A DNA stretch of 64,000 bases, taken from positions 23,520-87,519 of the forward strand of contig JAJPHC010000010.1 of NCBI GenBank assembly GCA_021325515.1, written 5' to 3'. Below, piece after piece: positions 9,499-17,601 of this stretch. This stretch comes from Acidobacteriota bacterium (GTDB lineage Bacteria > Acidobacteriota > Thermoanaerobaculia > Gp7-AA8). Position 1 is the stretch's first letter. Each line of letters begins with the position of its first letter. The position numbers and the translations under genes were made by a program. The notes beneath the pieces were generated by a model. That model saw only the letters and a program-made list of their open reading frames with translations, did not search any database and had not been told where the DNA came from.

Positions 9499-10749
9499 AT
9501 GCAACGGGCCCTGCTTGCCACGATCGCACTCGCCGTCAGCGCACCGCTTTACGCGGCATCGGCGTTGACCTACTCGCTGCCGGGAGGACCGCAGGCGGTC
9601 TCCTGGCCTTCGTCCTCGTTCCCCGTTCACTATCAGATTGAACGGCGTGTCACGACCGTGATCCCTGACGGCGATGCGGTCGTGGACCGCGCATTCGGCG
9701 AATGGGCATCGATTCCCCAGGTCAGCCTCAGCTTCGTCGATGACGGTGTCGTCGATCATGCCACCGCGGGCAGGGATGGCCACAACACGATCTCGATCGC
9801 AGACGATCTCTTCGCGAATCAGAACTACGTCGCGGTCACGACGAACTGGTGGGACGACTCCGGCCGCATGCTCGAAGCCGATATTCAGATCGATCCATCG
9901 GTGCAGTCCAGCGGCTTCAACCCGCAGCAGGTCGTCGCTCATGAGGCCGGTCACTTCCTCGGTCTCGATCACTCGGCGGTGATCTCGTCCGTCATGTTTC
10001 CGTACGTGACGAAGGGGACGAACATCCCGCTCGACAGCGATGAGCGCGTGGCGATCGCGTCGATCTATCCTCGCGCGGATCCAACCCTCTCATCGGCAAC
10101 GCTGAGCGGGCGTGTCCTCGATGATGGCGGCGCCATTTTCGGCGCGCACGTCGTCGCCGCCGACATGAAGGGAACTCCGGTTGCGAGCACGCTGACGAAT
10201 GAAAACGGAGAATTTCTGCTGCGCGGCGTTCCGGCCGGAACCTACCGGTTGTACGCCGAGCCGCTCGACGGTCCCGTCGAAGCGGCGAACCTCGCCGGCG
10301 TCTATCGAACTGCGGCGAACAAAGACTTCCCGACGCAATTCCTGCCGCCCATGCAGGTGGAGAACGGCAAGGTGTACGGCAGCCTGGTGATCAACGCGAA
10401 TGGAGTTGCGCGGCTGAATCCGATGTGGATCGGCAGTTGCGGTTTGAACGGCATCGACGCCTCGCTCAGCTCGAAGCCGCTGGTCGTCCATGGCGGACAG
10501 TCGATCACGATCGCCGTCGCAGGCGAGGGCTTCATCGGCGGCCTCACGAAGTTCGAGGTGATGAACCCCGCATTCAAACGCGTCACGGACTTCAAGTACG
10601 CGGGCAACTACGTGGCGGCTACGTTTGCCATCGATCCCGCTGTCGGCAGCGGCTCGGCGACGATCCTCGTCTCCAACAGTCCGAGTGAACAGGCGACGCT
10701 CACCGGAGCGCTGCGGATCGAAGATGCGGTCAGGAGACGAGCGAAGTAG
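9499..10749 (+). CDS. Secreted matrixin-like zinc metalloprotease with carboxypeptidase-regulatory-like domain
   Basis: The 416-residue product begins with a signal peptide ending near LYAASA. The zinc site is HEAGHFLGLDH at about residue 148, the HExxHxxGxxH pattern of metzincins. The preceding region (RAFGEWASIPQVSLSFVDDG, DIQIDPS) reads like the matrixin/M10 catalytic fold. From ~residue 200, the segment LSGRVLDDGGAIFGAHVVAADMKG then GEFLLRGVPAGTYRLYAEPL is a carboxypeptidase-regulatory-like (Ig) domain. The last ~110 residues look like another beta-sandwich (IPT/TIG-like, VVHGGQSITIAVAGEGF). It probably cleaves protein substrates outside the cytoplasm. The start ATG follows ridA by 65 bases. 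A hairpin at the stop separates it from the convergent permease gene. Confidence 0.82.
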   Translation: MQRALLATIALAVSAPLYAASALTYSLPGGPQAVSWPSSSFPVHYQIERRVTTVIPDGDAVVDRAFGEWASIPQVSLSFVDDGVVDHATAGRDGHNTISIADDLFANQNYVAVTTNWWDDSGRMLEADIQIDPSVQSSGFNPQQVVAHEAGHFLGLDHSAVISSVMFPYVTKGTNIPLDSDERVAIASIYPRADPTLSSATLSGRVLDDGGAIFGAHVVAADMKGTPVASTLTNENGEFLLRGVPAGTYRLYAEPLDGPVEAANLAGVYRTAANKDFPTQFLPPMQVENGKVYGSLVINANGVARLNPMWIGSCGLNGIDASLSSKPLVVHGGQSITIAVAGEGFIGGLTKFEVMNPAFKRVTDFKYAGNYVAATFAIDPAVGSGSATILVSNSPSEQATLTGALRIEDAVRRRAK

Positions 10750-10782
10750 CAGGCTGGCCGATGAAATCTCGATCAGCCTGCT
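10748..10782. terminator. Hairpin between convergent genes, probable bidirectional terminator
   Basis: AGCAGGCTG (10748-10756) pairs perfectly with CAGCCTGCT (10774-10782) around a 17-base loop that itself contains a short GAT/ATC pairing. It begins at the metalloprotease stop codon and ends 7 bases before the stop of the convergent permease. There is no clear T-tract on either side. Confidence 0.45.
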
Positions 10783-10788
10783 GACCGC

Positions 10789-12759
10789 TTAACTCTCCAA
10801 CACGCGGATCGGCAGCACGATGGCCTGCAGCCCGTCGAACTGCAGTCTCCGCTGAATCGCGTTGGGCGTCTCGTTGTGCAGGATGCGGTAGTACCACTTC
10901 TCTTCCTTGAAGATCAGCTTGCCCATGAAGAAGATCGCGCGCGGATACTCCTCCGCGATCTCTTTGCACATCTGCGTGATGTTCTCGACCGCTTCGGTGC
11001 CGATGCTCATCCGGTAATCGGCATTCATTCCCTGGCTGCGCGCCCACGCCGCATACCGCTCCAGATTTGCGCGCGTTTCCTCCTCGAGACTCTCGACCTC
11101 GGTTGCGCCCTTGAAGGAGCCGGAGTCGACGACTGCGGCGGAAACGAAGATGAAGTTCTTGAACGTGCGGGGGAAGAGGCGATGAATCGACAGGACCTCA
11201 TGGATGCCGAACCCCGAGAAGGACTTCACCATGATGACCGCCGTCGGCACGTTGCGGTCCATCTCGCTCCGGGTTTCCGACGCGTTCTGGTCGGCCGGCA
11301 GGTTCGTCAGCACATCGTCGAGCGAGCGCATCCCCGCGCGCACCGTCGTGTAGTGCTGATGAATCGCGAACGAGATCAGGATGAGACCTCCGGTGATCGC
11401 GATGGTGATCCACCCGCCGGAGAGAAATTTCTCGAAGACGGTCACGACGAGAATGCAGAAGCAGAGGATGAAGCCGATGCCGTGCACCATCAGGCGGCCG
11501 AACCACCGCGGCTCCTTGTCGCGATCCTGAATCCAGTGCTTCGACATGCCGAGCAGCGACAGCGAGAAGGTGATGAAGACGTTGATCGAATACATGACGA
11601 CGAGCGTTGCCACGTCGCCGTGCGTGTAGATCAGCGCAGCAAATGCCGCGAGGCCCATCATCAGAATTCCGTCCTGCGTGACGAGCCGGTCGGAGAGCTG
11701 AGAGAAGCGATGCGGCATCCAGGAGTCGATCGCCATGTTCGACAGAATGCGCGGTCCGTCGAGGAAGCCGGCCTGCGCCGCGACGATCAGCAACGCGCCT
11801 TCCGTGATCAGCGTGAAGACGACGATCCAGGTTCCGATCGACAGTCCGTGCCACTTCCACATGCCGAACACGTTGTGCAGGAGCACGGCGTTCATGGTCT
11901 TGCCGAACTGCGGCCGCGAGTTCGTCAGGAGGTAACCGAAGATGATGCCGCCGGCCGTGAACGCGAGTGACGACGCCATCAGCAGCATCGTCTTCTTCGC
12001 CGTGACGACGCGCGGCTCGCGCAGCATCGACACGCCGTTCGACACCGCTTCGATTCCTGTGTACGTGCCGCCGCCCAGCGAATACGCCCGGAGGATCAGC
12101 AGAATCACCGGCAGCCAGCCGAGCGTGGAAACCGACGCGCGGAAATCGCGGGTCGCGTCGTGTACGACGGTGGGCAGCACGTTGAAGTGCATGCCGATCG
12201 AATATGTGATCAGCCCGATGTGCATGATGACGAACGCGATGAAGATCGGCGTCAGCAGCGTCACCGACTCCTTCACGCCGCGCAGGTTCAGCACCACCAG
12301 GAACAGCAGGATCAGCACCTCGGCGACCATCTTCCAGTGGTGCATGTGCAGCGGCAGAAACGAGAAGAACTGATCGCAGGCAGAAGCGATCGAGATCGTG
12401 ATCGTCAGCACGTAGTCGACGAGCAGCGCGCATCCCGAGATGACTCCGACGCGGCTGCCGAGGAGTTTCGTCGCGACGAGGTAACCACCGCCGCCGCCGG
12501 GGAAATACTCGATCAGATTTGCGTAGGCCATCGAGATGACCCCGATGGTGATCGCCGTCATCAGCGCGAGGATGATCGCGAGATGGTTGTGCGGTCCGAG
12601 CGCTTTGTAGGCTTCTTCCGGTCCGTAGGCCGACGACGAGAGCCCGTCGGCGCCGAGTCCGACCCATGCGAGAAACGCGATCAGCGACGTGTGGTGGAAG
12701 ATCTCCGGGTCGCTGACGTCCCGCGCCTTCCCGATGAAGATGCGTCTTAGCTTGTTCAT
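10789..12759 (-). CDS. APC-superfamily permease similar to KimA-type K+ transporters
   Basis: The 656-residue integral membrane protein has about 12 hydrophobic segments followed by a soluble C-terminal part (~150 aa). The N-terminal half carries SSAYGPEEA, FPGGGGGYLVATKLLG and CALLVDYVLTITISIAS, which match the KUP-family transporter KimA of Bacillus and related APC permeases. Its ATG overlaps the kup stop (ATGA at 12756-12759), so it is translationally coupled downstream of a bona fide Kup. This strongly suggests K+ uptake, but an amino-acid substrate cannot be excluded from sequence alone. The C-terminal region (DRNVPTAVIMVKSFSGFGIHE) may be a regulatory domain. Confidence 0.8.
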   Translation of the reverse strand: MNKLRRIFIGKARDVSDPEIFHHTSLIAFLAWVGLGADGLSSSAYGPEEAYKALGPHNHLAIILALMTAITIGVISMAYANLIEYFPGGGGGYLVATKLLGSRVGVISGCALLVDYVLTITISIASACDQFFSFLPLHMHHWKMVAEVLILLFLVVLNLRGVKESVTLLTPIFIAFVIMHIGLITYSIGMHFNVLPTVVHDATRDFRASVSTLGWLPVILLILRAYSLGGGTYTGIEAVSNGVSMLREPRVVTAKKTMLLMASSLAFTAGGIIFGYLLTNSRPQFGKTMNAVLLHNVFGMWKWHGLSIGTWIVVFTLITEGALLIVAAQAGFLDGPRILSNMAIDSWMPHRFSQLSDRLVTQDGILMMGLAAFAALIYTHGDVATLVVMYSINVFITFSLSLLGMSKHWIQDRDKEPRWFGRLMVHGIGFILCFCILVVTVFEKFLSGGWITIAITGGLILISFAIHQHYTTVRAGMRSLDDVLTNLPADQNASETRSEMDRNVPTAVIMVKSFSGFGIHEVLSIHRLFPRTFKNFIFVSAAVVDSGSFKGATEVESLEEETRANLERYAAWARSQGMNADYRMSIGTEAVENITQMCKEIAEEYPRAIFFMGKLIFKEEKWYYRILHNETPNAIQRRLQFDGLQAIVLPIRVLES

Positions 12760-14639
12760 AACTCGATCTGCGCGCCGAGCTCGATCACCTGGTTCGCAGG
12801 CAGACAGAAGAACTGCGAGGCGCTCGAGGAGTTACGCGTCATCCAGGCGAAAAGCTTCTCGCGCCAGAGCGCCATGCCGGGACGCCTCGTGGGAATGAGC
12901 GTCTCCCGGCCGAGGAAGTAACTGGTGGTCATCGGCTGGAACGTGACCGGGCCTTCGACCGCGGCGAGAACGTCGGGAATGTTCGGGTCATCCATGTAGC
13001 CAAAGCGAATCATCAGACGGTGAACGCCCTGTCCGAGATCCTCCCACGAGTAGCGCTCGCCGTCGGCGAGATGGGCAGTTTCTTCGATGAGCACCGTCAG
13101 GAGCACCACGCGCTGATGCACGACCTTATTGTGCTTCAGATTGTGGAGGAGTTGCGTCGGAACCCCACTCTGATAACGCGACATGAAGACGGCGGTCCCG
13201 GCGACGCGCGGGATCTGTCCGCGGCTGAGATCCGCCAGAAAGTCTTCGACCGACAGCACGGTCTCGGACAGCCGCTGCGCGAGCAGCTCGCGTCCCGAGC
13301 GCCACGTCGTCATGACGGTGAACACCGCGAGACCGACGGCAAGAGGGAACCATCCGCCTTCGGTGACCTTGATGATATTCGCGCCGAAGAATGCGAGGTC
13401 GATGAAGAGAATCGGAATCGTCAGCCCGAGCATCGCACCCATCGACCAACCCCACCGCTCGCGCTCGACGACTGCGAGAAGGAGAGTGGTGATGCCCATC
13501 GTCGCCGTGACCGCCACACCGTAGGCGGCGGCCAGCGCGCTCGACTCCCGGAACGCGACGACGAGTCCGATCGCGGAAAACATCAGCAGCCAGTTGATCG
13601 ATGGGATGTAGATCTGCCCGATCTCGCGCGCCGACGTGTGGCGGATCTGGATGCGCGGCGCATATCCGAGCTGCACTGCCTGGCGTGTCAGCGAGAAGGC
13701 GCCGCTGATCACCGCCTGCGACGCGATGACGGTGGCTACGGTCGCCAGCACGACGAGAGGCACGCGTGCCCACGCCGGAGCCATCTCGAAGAACGGATGC
13801 TCGGTGGAGTGTGGTGCGGCGAGGAGCAGCGCTCCCTGGCCGAAGTAGTTCAGCAGCAGCGAGGGGAACACGAGGACGAACCAGGCAATCCGAATCGGTT
13901 TCGCTCCGAAGTGCCCCATGTCCGCATAAAGAGCTTCGCCTCCGGTGACCGCGAGGAACACGGCGCCGAGCACAAGGAAGCCATGAAGACGATTGCGGAT
14001 GAAGAACGAGATGGCGTTCGTCGGATCGACGGCGACCAGGACGTGCGGCTCGCGGATGATCTGCGCGACGCCGAGGATGGCGATGAGCGCGAACCAGACG
14101 AGCATCACGGGCCCGAACATCGCGCCGACCTTCGCCGTGCCGGCGCGCTGGACGACGAACAGCACGATGAGCACCGCGATCGTCAGCGGGACGATGTAAG
14201 GAGTGAACAGCGGCGTCGCGATCTCCAGACCTTCCATCGCGCTGAGCACCGAGATCGCGGGTGTGATCATGCCGTCGCCATAGAGCAGGGCCGCGCCGAA
14301 GATGCCGAACGCGATCAGCGTGGCGCGGCGGACGGAACGCGGCCCGCTGCGCGCGCGCACGAGCGACATCAGCGCGAGGATGCCTCCCTCTCCGCGGTTG
14401 TCGGCGCGCATGACGAAGACGAGATACTTGAACGAGATGACGATCGTCAGCGACCAGAGGATCAGCGAGAGGATGCCGATGACGTTCTCGCGAGTCGCCG
14501 GTACGCCATGGTGTGGATTGAAGCACTCACGCAGCGCGTACAGCGGGCTCGTGCCGATGTCGCCGTAGACCACTCCCAGCGCCGCGAGAGAGAGCGTGAA
14601 GAGATACCCGCGGCTGTGCTGCTGATTCGAGGAATCCAT
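12756..14639 (-). CDS. kup: Low-affinity K+:H+ symporter Kup
   Basis: The 627-residue protein is a standard Kup/HAK/KT transporter in length and sequence. Its opening reads ALGVVYGDIGTSPLYALREC, which carries the conserved GDIGTSPLY motif of the first helix, followed by RADNRGEGGILALMSL and LLYGDGMITPAISVLSAMEG. About 12 hydrophobic segments precede a hydrophilic C-terminus (GVHRLMIRFGYMDDPNIP, SYFLGRETL) typical of the family. The start ATG at 14639 lies just downstream of the ends of other leftward genes. It is the first gene of a two-gene unit with the KimA-like permease, whose start codon overlaps its stop. Confidence 0.95.
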   Translation of the reverse strand: MDSSNQQHSRGYLFTLSLAALGVVYGDIGTSPLYALRECFNPHHGVPATRENVIGILSLILWSLTIVISFKYLVFVMRADNRGEGGILALMSLVRARSGPRSVRRATLIAFGIFGAALLYGDGMITPAISVLSAMEGLEIATPLFTPYIVPLTIAVLIVLFVVQRAGTAKVGAMFGPVMLVWFALIAILGVAQIIREPHVLVAVDPTNAISFFIRNRLHGFLVLGAVFLAVTGGEALYADMGHFGAKPIRIAWFVLVFPSLLLNYFGQGALLLAAPHSTEHPFFEMAPAWARVPLVVLATVATVIASQAVISGAFSLTRQAVQLGYAPRIQIRHTSAREIGQIYIPSINWLLMFSAIGLVVAFRESSALAAAYGVAVTATMGITTLLLAVVERERWGWSMGAMLGLTIPILFIDLAFFGANIIKVTEGGWFPLAVGLAVFTVMTTWRSGRELLAQRLSETVLSVEDFLADLSRGQIPRVAGTAVFMSRYQSGVPTQLLHNLKHNKVVHQRVVLLTVLIEETAHLADGERYSWEDLGQGVHRLMIRFGYMDDPNIPDVLAAVEGPVTFQPMTTSYFLGRETLIPTRRPGMALWREKLFAWMTRNSSSASQFFCLPANQVIELGAQIEL

Positions 14640-14660
14640 CGGGCGCGAAGGAGCGCGATT

Positions 14661-15611
14661 CTAGCACCGGCCGGTGACTCGCCGGAACGCCTCCATGTCA
14701 TCGGGCAGAACGGCGATCGCGTCGACCGTCCGGCGGATGCCGGCGATCCCGATCGCGACGACGGGCTCATGCAGACGGATCATCACGGCCGGCTCGTCGA
14801 GCATCGCCATCTTCAACACGCCCTTGCGCTTCCAGTCCGCCTCCCCCTGAGGCTCGTCGATGCCGGCGATATTCGTGAGGGGAGTCGTCAGCGTCCAGCG
14901 CATTCCGTAACGGAGATGAACGATGCCATCCTCGGTGAAGGAGGGGCGAAGACGCAGCGCGTGATAATCGCCGATCAGCCAGAGCATGCCGTAGACATCG
15001 AGTGCGGTGACGATCCACGCGGCCTTCGCGCTCCAGTGCAGGACGAGGAAGTGCATGCCGATCGATTCGAAGACGAGCAACGTGAGGAAGCAGACGACGA
15101 TCGAGCCCCAGCCGCAGCGCTCATGAATCGTGAAGCCTCGTTCCTTCGGCTCCTCGCGCCAGGCGAAGAGCGCGTACCACAGGATGCCGATCTCGCACTC
15201 GACGAACGACGCGAGGCGTGTCTCGCCGAAGAGAGCCCGCGTCGCCGCGGAGAGGTCGCGGACCCGCCTGAGGCGGCGGACGACGAGAACGGTCGTCACC
15301 AGCTCGAGCGGTGCCGAGATGAAGCGGAGATCGTGGACGAACTGCTGCTGCCCGCGCGGCACGACGAAGGCCGCGAGTGCCATGCAGACGACGAAGAGCG
15401 GAATGAGTGTGAGTGGCCGCGCCGCGCCGGAGCGCACGACCACGAGGTAATAGACCAGCGGAATCGTCAGCGTCAGATCGAACGTGACGCCCCATGCCGC
15501 GACATCGATGTTCGCCGCCCCGAGATGCGAGCGCGTGATGAGCACGCAAACCGTGACGATCGAGAGCGCAGCGAGCGCGAAGAGCCGGGTGGGGGAGAGC
15601 GCGCGAGTCAC
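14661..15611 (-). CDS. Multi-pass membrane protein of unknown function
   Basis: I do not recognise the family. The 316-residue product has about six hydrophobic segments in its first ~230 residues (LFALAALSIVTVCVLI, LTIPLVYYLVVV, LTLIPLFVVCMALAAFVV, a later pair around WGSIVVCFLTLLVFESIGMHF and AAWIVTALDVYGMLWLIG). A soluble C-terminus of ~85 residues follows (GIVHLRYGMRWTLTTPL, PAVMIRLHEPVVAIG) that resembles the PH-like tails of some small bacterial membrane proteins. Translation appears to start at GTG 15611. It lies 21 bases upstream of kup on the same strand and may share its transcript, which would tie it to K+ transport, but that is only context. Confidence 0.7.
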   Translation of the reverse strand: MTRALSPTRLFALAALSIVTVCVLITRSHLGAANIDVAAWGVTFDLTLTIPLVYYLVVVRSGAARPLTLIPLFVVCMALAAFVVPRGQQQFVHDLRFISAPLELVTTVLVVRRLRRVRDLSAATRALFGETRLASFVECEIGILWYALFAWREEPKERGFTIHERCGWGSIVVCFLTLLVFESIGMHFLVLHWSAKAAWIVTALDVYGMLWLIGDYHALRLRPSFTEDGIVHLRYGMRWTLTTPLTNIAGIDEPQGEADWKRKGVLKMAMLDEPAVMIRLHEPVVAIGIAGIRRTVDAIAVLPDDMEAFRRVTGRC

Positions 15612-15674
15612 TGATTCATTCTACGCAGAAACCATGACGAGGTTGCCCGCAGGCGCCCCGCGTCCTCCTGCTGC

Positions 15675-17543
15675 CTATTTCATGTATTCATCGAACCATC
15701 CGACCACGCGCTTCTCGATATCCGTCTTGTGCTCCGCTTTCATGACACGGTGTCCTTCATCCGCATAGACCACGAGCTGCGTCGGAACGCCGAGGGTTTT
15801 GAGCGCGTGCCAGAACTCGAATGACTGCGGTGCGGGAACCTCGGAGTCGCGCTCGCCGGTGAGCATCAGCGTCGGAGTCTTCACCTGCTTGATGAAGGTG
15901 ATCGGCGAGCTCTTCGCATACACCGCGGGATCGTCGTACACCGATGCGCCGAAGTAGGGGATCATCCAGCGGTCGATGTCGTTCTGCCCGTAGTAGCTCT
16001 GCCAGTTCGCGATGCCTGCGCCGGCGACCGCGGCCGCGAAGCGGTTCGTCTGCGTGACCGCGAACATCGACATGTAGCCGCCGTAGCTCCAGCCCCAGAT
16101 TCCGATCCGATGCTCGTCGATCGGTGCGCTCTTCACGACTTCGTCGACGCCGCTGAGAATGTCGCGGAGATCGCCGTAGCCGAAGTCCTTCACATTGGCG
16201 CGCGTGAATGCTTCGCCGGCGCCGAAGCTGCCGCGCGGATTCGGGAAGAAGATGAAATAGCCGTGCTTCAGCAGCGCGATCGCCTCGTCGCGCAGCCAGC
16301 GATTCAACGACTGGCTCGCCGGTCCTCCGTGTACCCAGACGACCAGCGGATGTTTCTTCGATGCGTCGGCGCCCATCGGCGCGACCAGCCAGCCGTAAGG
16401 ATGAAATTGATCGCTCGACCACTCGATCTTCTTCACCTCGCCCGCTGGCGAGGTGACGGTTGCGTTCGCGTGTGAGACCTGCGTCCACTGGCCGTTCTTT
16501 CCGGCCCAGACTTCGGCGGGCTGGGCGAACGAAGTCCGGATGACGGCACTCTGCGAGCCATCGCGTGAAAACGATGCGCCGATCGTGTCGCCGTTCGAAA
16601 GATATTCCGCTGCGCGGAACACGATCTCCGGATCGCCGCCGCCGGCCGGCACGATGGCGATCGCCGAATCGCCCGCCATGTTTGCGCAGAAGGTGATGTC
16701 GTCCGCGCCGCTCCATTGAAACGACGTGACGGAGAACGGAGCGCTCGGTGTGATGTTGCGCGCCGGGCCGCCATCCGCGCCGATGATGAAGAGATCGCCG
16801 CCGGTCACACCCTGATCGCTCATCAGCCCTTCGATGAAGGCGATGCGCTTTCCATCAGGCGACCAGCGCGGCGACGCGATCTGCAGCGCCGGCTTGTAGA
16901 CGGGTGTGATCGTCTCCGCCGCGACGTCGACGCGCTGCAGCGTCGCGATCCACCAGTTGTTGTTTCCCGATCCCGGTGCGCTGACCACAGCGAGTTGCTT
17001 CGAGTCGGGGGACCAGTCGTATTCGTAGATGTAGAGATCCGCCGGCGTGACGATGCGGACCTTGCCCGTCGCCACGTCGACGATCGCGACGCGCTGTTCC
17101 TCGATGTGCTCTTCGATCTGGCCGACCGTGCGGCTGCGCGCGACGAGCGGGCCGGCCGCATGCTCCGCGCTCTCCGTGAAGAGCAGGGCAATCGAATTGC
17201 CGTCCGGCGACCACGAAGGCGTCGAGAGATAGCCGTGAAGCTCCGTCAGCTTTTTGGGAATCCTTCCCGGGGTCACGATGTAGAGCTGCCGCTGACCGGC
17301 TTTCGCAGCGTCCGACAGGAACGCGATGCGCTTCGAGTCGGGCGACCAGGCGAGCTCGCGCTCGTCGAGCTGCTTCTTCTCCGGTGCCGCGGAGACGCGC
17401 TTCGCGTCGACGAAGATGCCTCGATCATCGGCCCACGCGACGGATTTGCCATCGGGCGACATCGCGACCGATTCGAACCCGATCACCTCGGCGTGCGCGT
17501 TGATGACGTAGAGGAGCAGGAGTGCAGGCAGCAGGCGGCGCAT
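15675..17543 (-). CDS. Secreted S9-family (prolyl oligopeptidase-type) serine peptidase
   Basis: The 622-residue protein has a signal peptide (MRRLLPALLLLYVINAHA), a beta-propeller region built of repeated PDG/SPDSK units (AMSPDGKSVAWADD, WSPDSKRIAFLSD, WSPDGNSIALLF, RWSPDGKRIAFIEG), and a C-terminal alpha/beta hydrolase. The catalytic triad is visible as Ser in GWSYGGYMS (~residue 484), Asp in TGERDSEVP (~564) and His in DEGHRVM (~597). Such enzymes are dipeptidyl or acylaminoacyl peptidases that cut short peptides. The frame is open upstream to 17936, but that extension is arginine/serine-rich shadow sequence of the neighbouring GGDEF-EAL gene, so the signal-peptide ATG at 17543 is the start. 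Confidence 0.92.
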   Translation of the reverse strand: MRRLLPALLLLYVINAHAEVIGFESVAMSPDGKSVAWADDRGIFVDAKRVSAAPEKKQLDERELAWSPDSKRIAFLSDAAKAGQRQLYIVTPGRIPKKLTELHGYLSTPSWSPDGNSIALLFTESAEHAAGPLVARSRTVGQIEEHIEEQRVAIVDVATGKVRIVTPADLYIYEYDWSPDSKQLAVVSAPGSGNNNWWIATLQRVDVAAETITPVYKPALQIASPRWSPDGKRIAFIEGLMSDQGVTGGDLFIIGADGGPARNITPSAPFSVTSFQWSGADDITFCANMAGDSAIAIVPAGGGDPEIVFRAAEYLSNGDTIGASFSRDGSQSAVIRTSFAQPAEVWAGKNGQWTQVSHANATVTSPAGEVKKIEWSSDQFHPYGWLVAPMGADASKKHPLVVWVHGGPASQSLNRWLRDEAIALLKHGYFIFFPNPRGSFGAGEAFTRANVKDFGYGDLRDILSGVDEVVKSAPIDEHRIGIWGWSYGGYMSMFAVTQTNRFAAAVAGAGIANWQSYYGQNDIDRWMIPYFGASVYDDPAVYAKSSPITFIKQVKTPTLMLTGERDSEVPAPQSFEFWHALKTLGVPTQLVVYADEGHRVMKAEHKTDIEKRVVGWFDEYMK

Positions 17544-17601
17544 AGACCGCGCAGATTGCCATGACACGCCGCCGGATTTCCAGCGCGGGCAGGAGAGGGG
17601 C

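Noticed and set aside
13020..15614. Forward ORF (864 codons) opposite kup and the membrane protein
   Set aside because: Highly charged Arg/Asp/His text with no motif; kup on the other strand is unmistakable.
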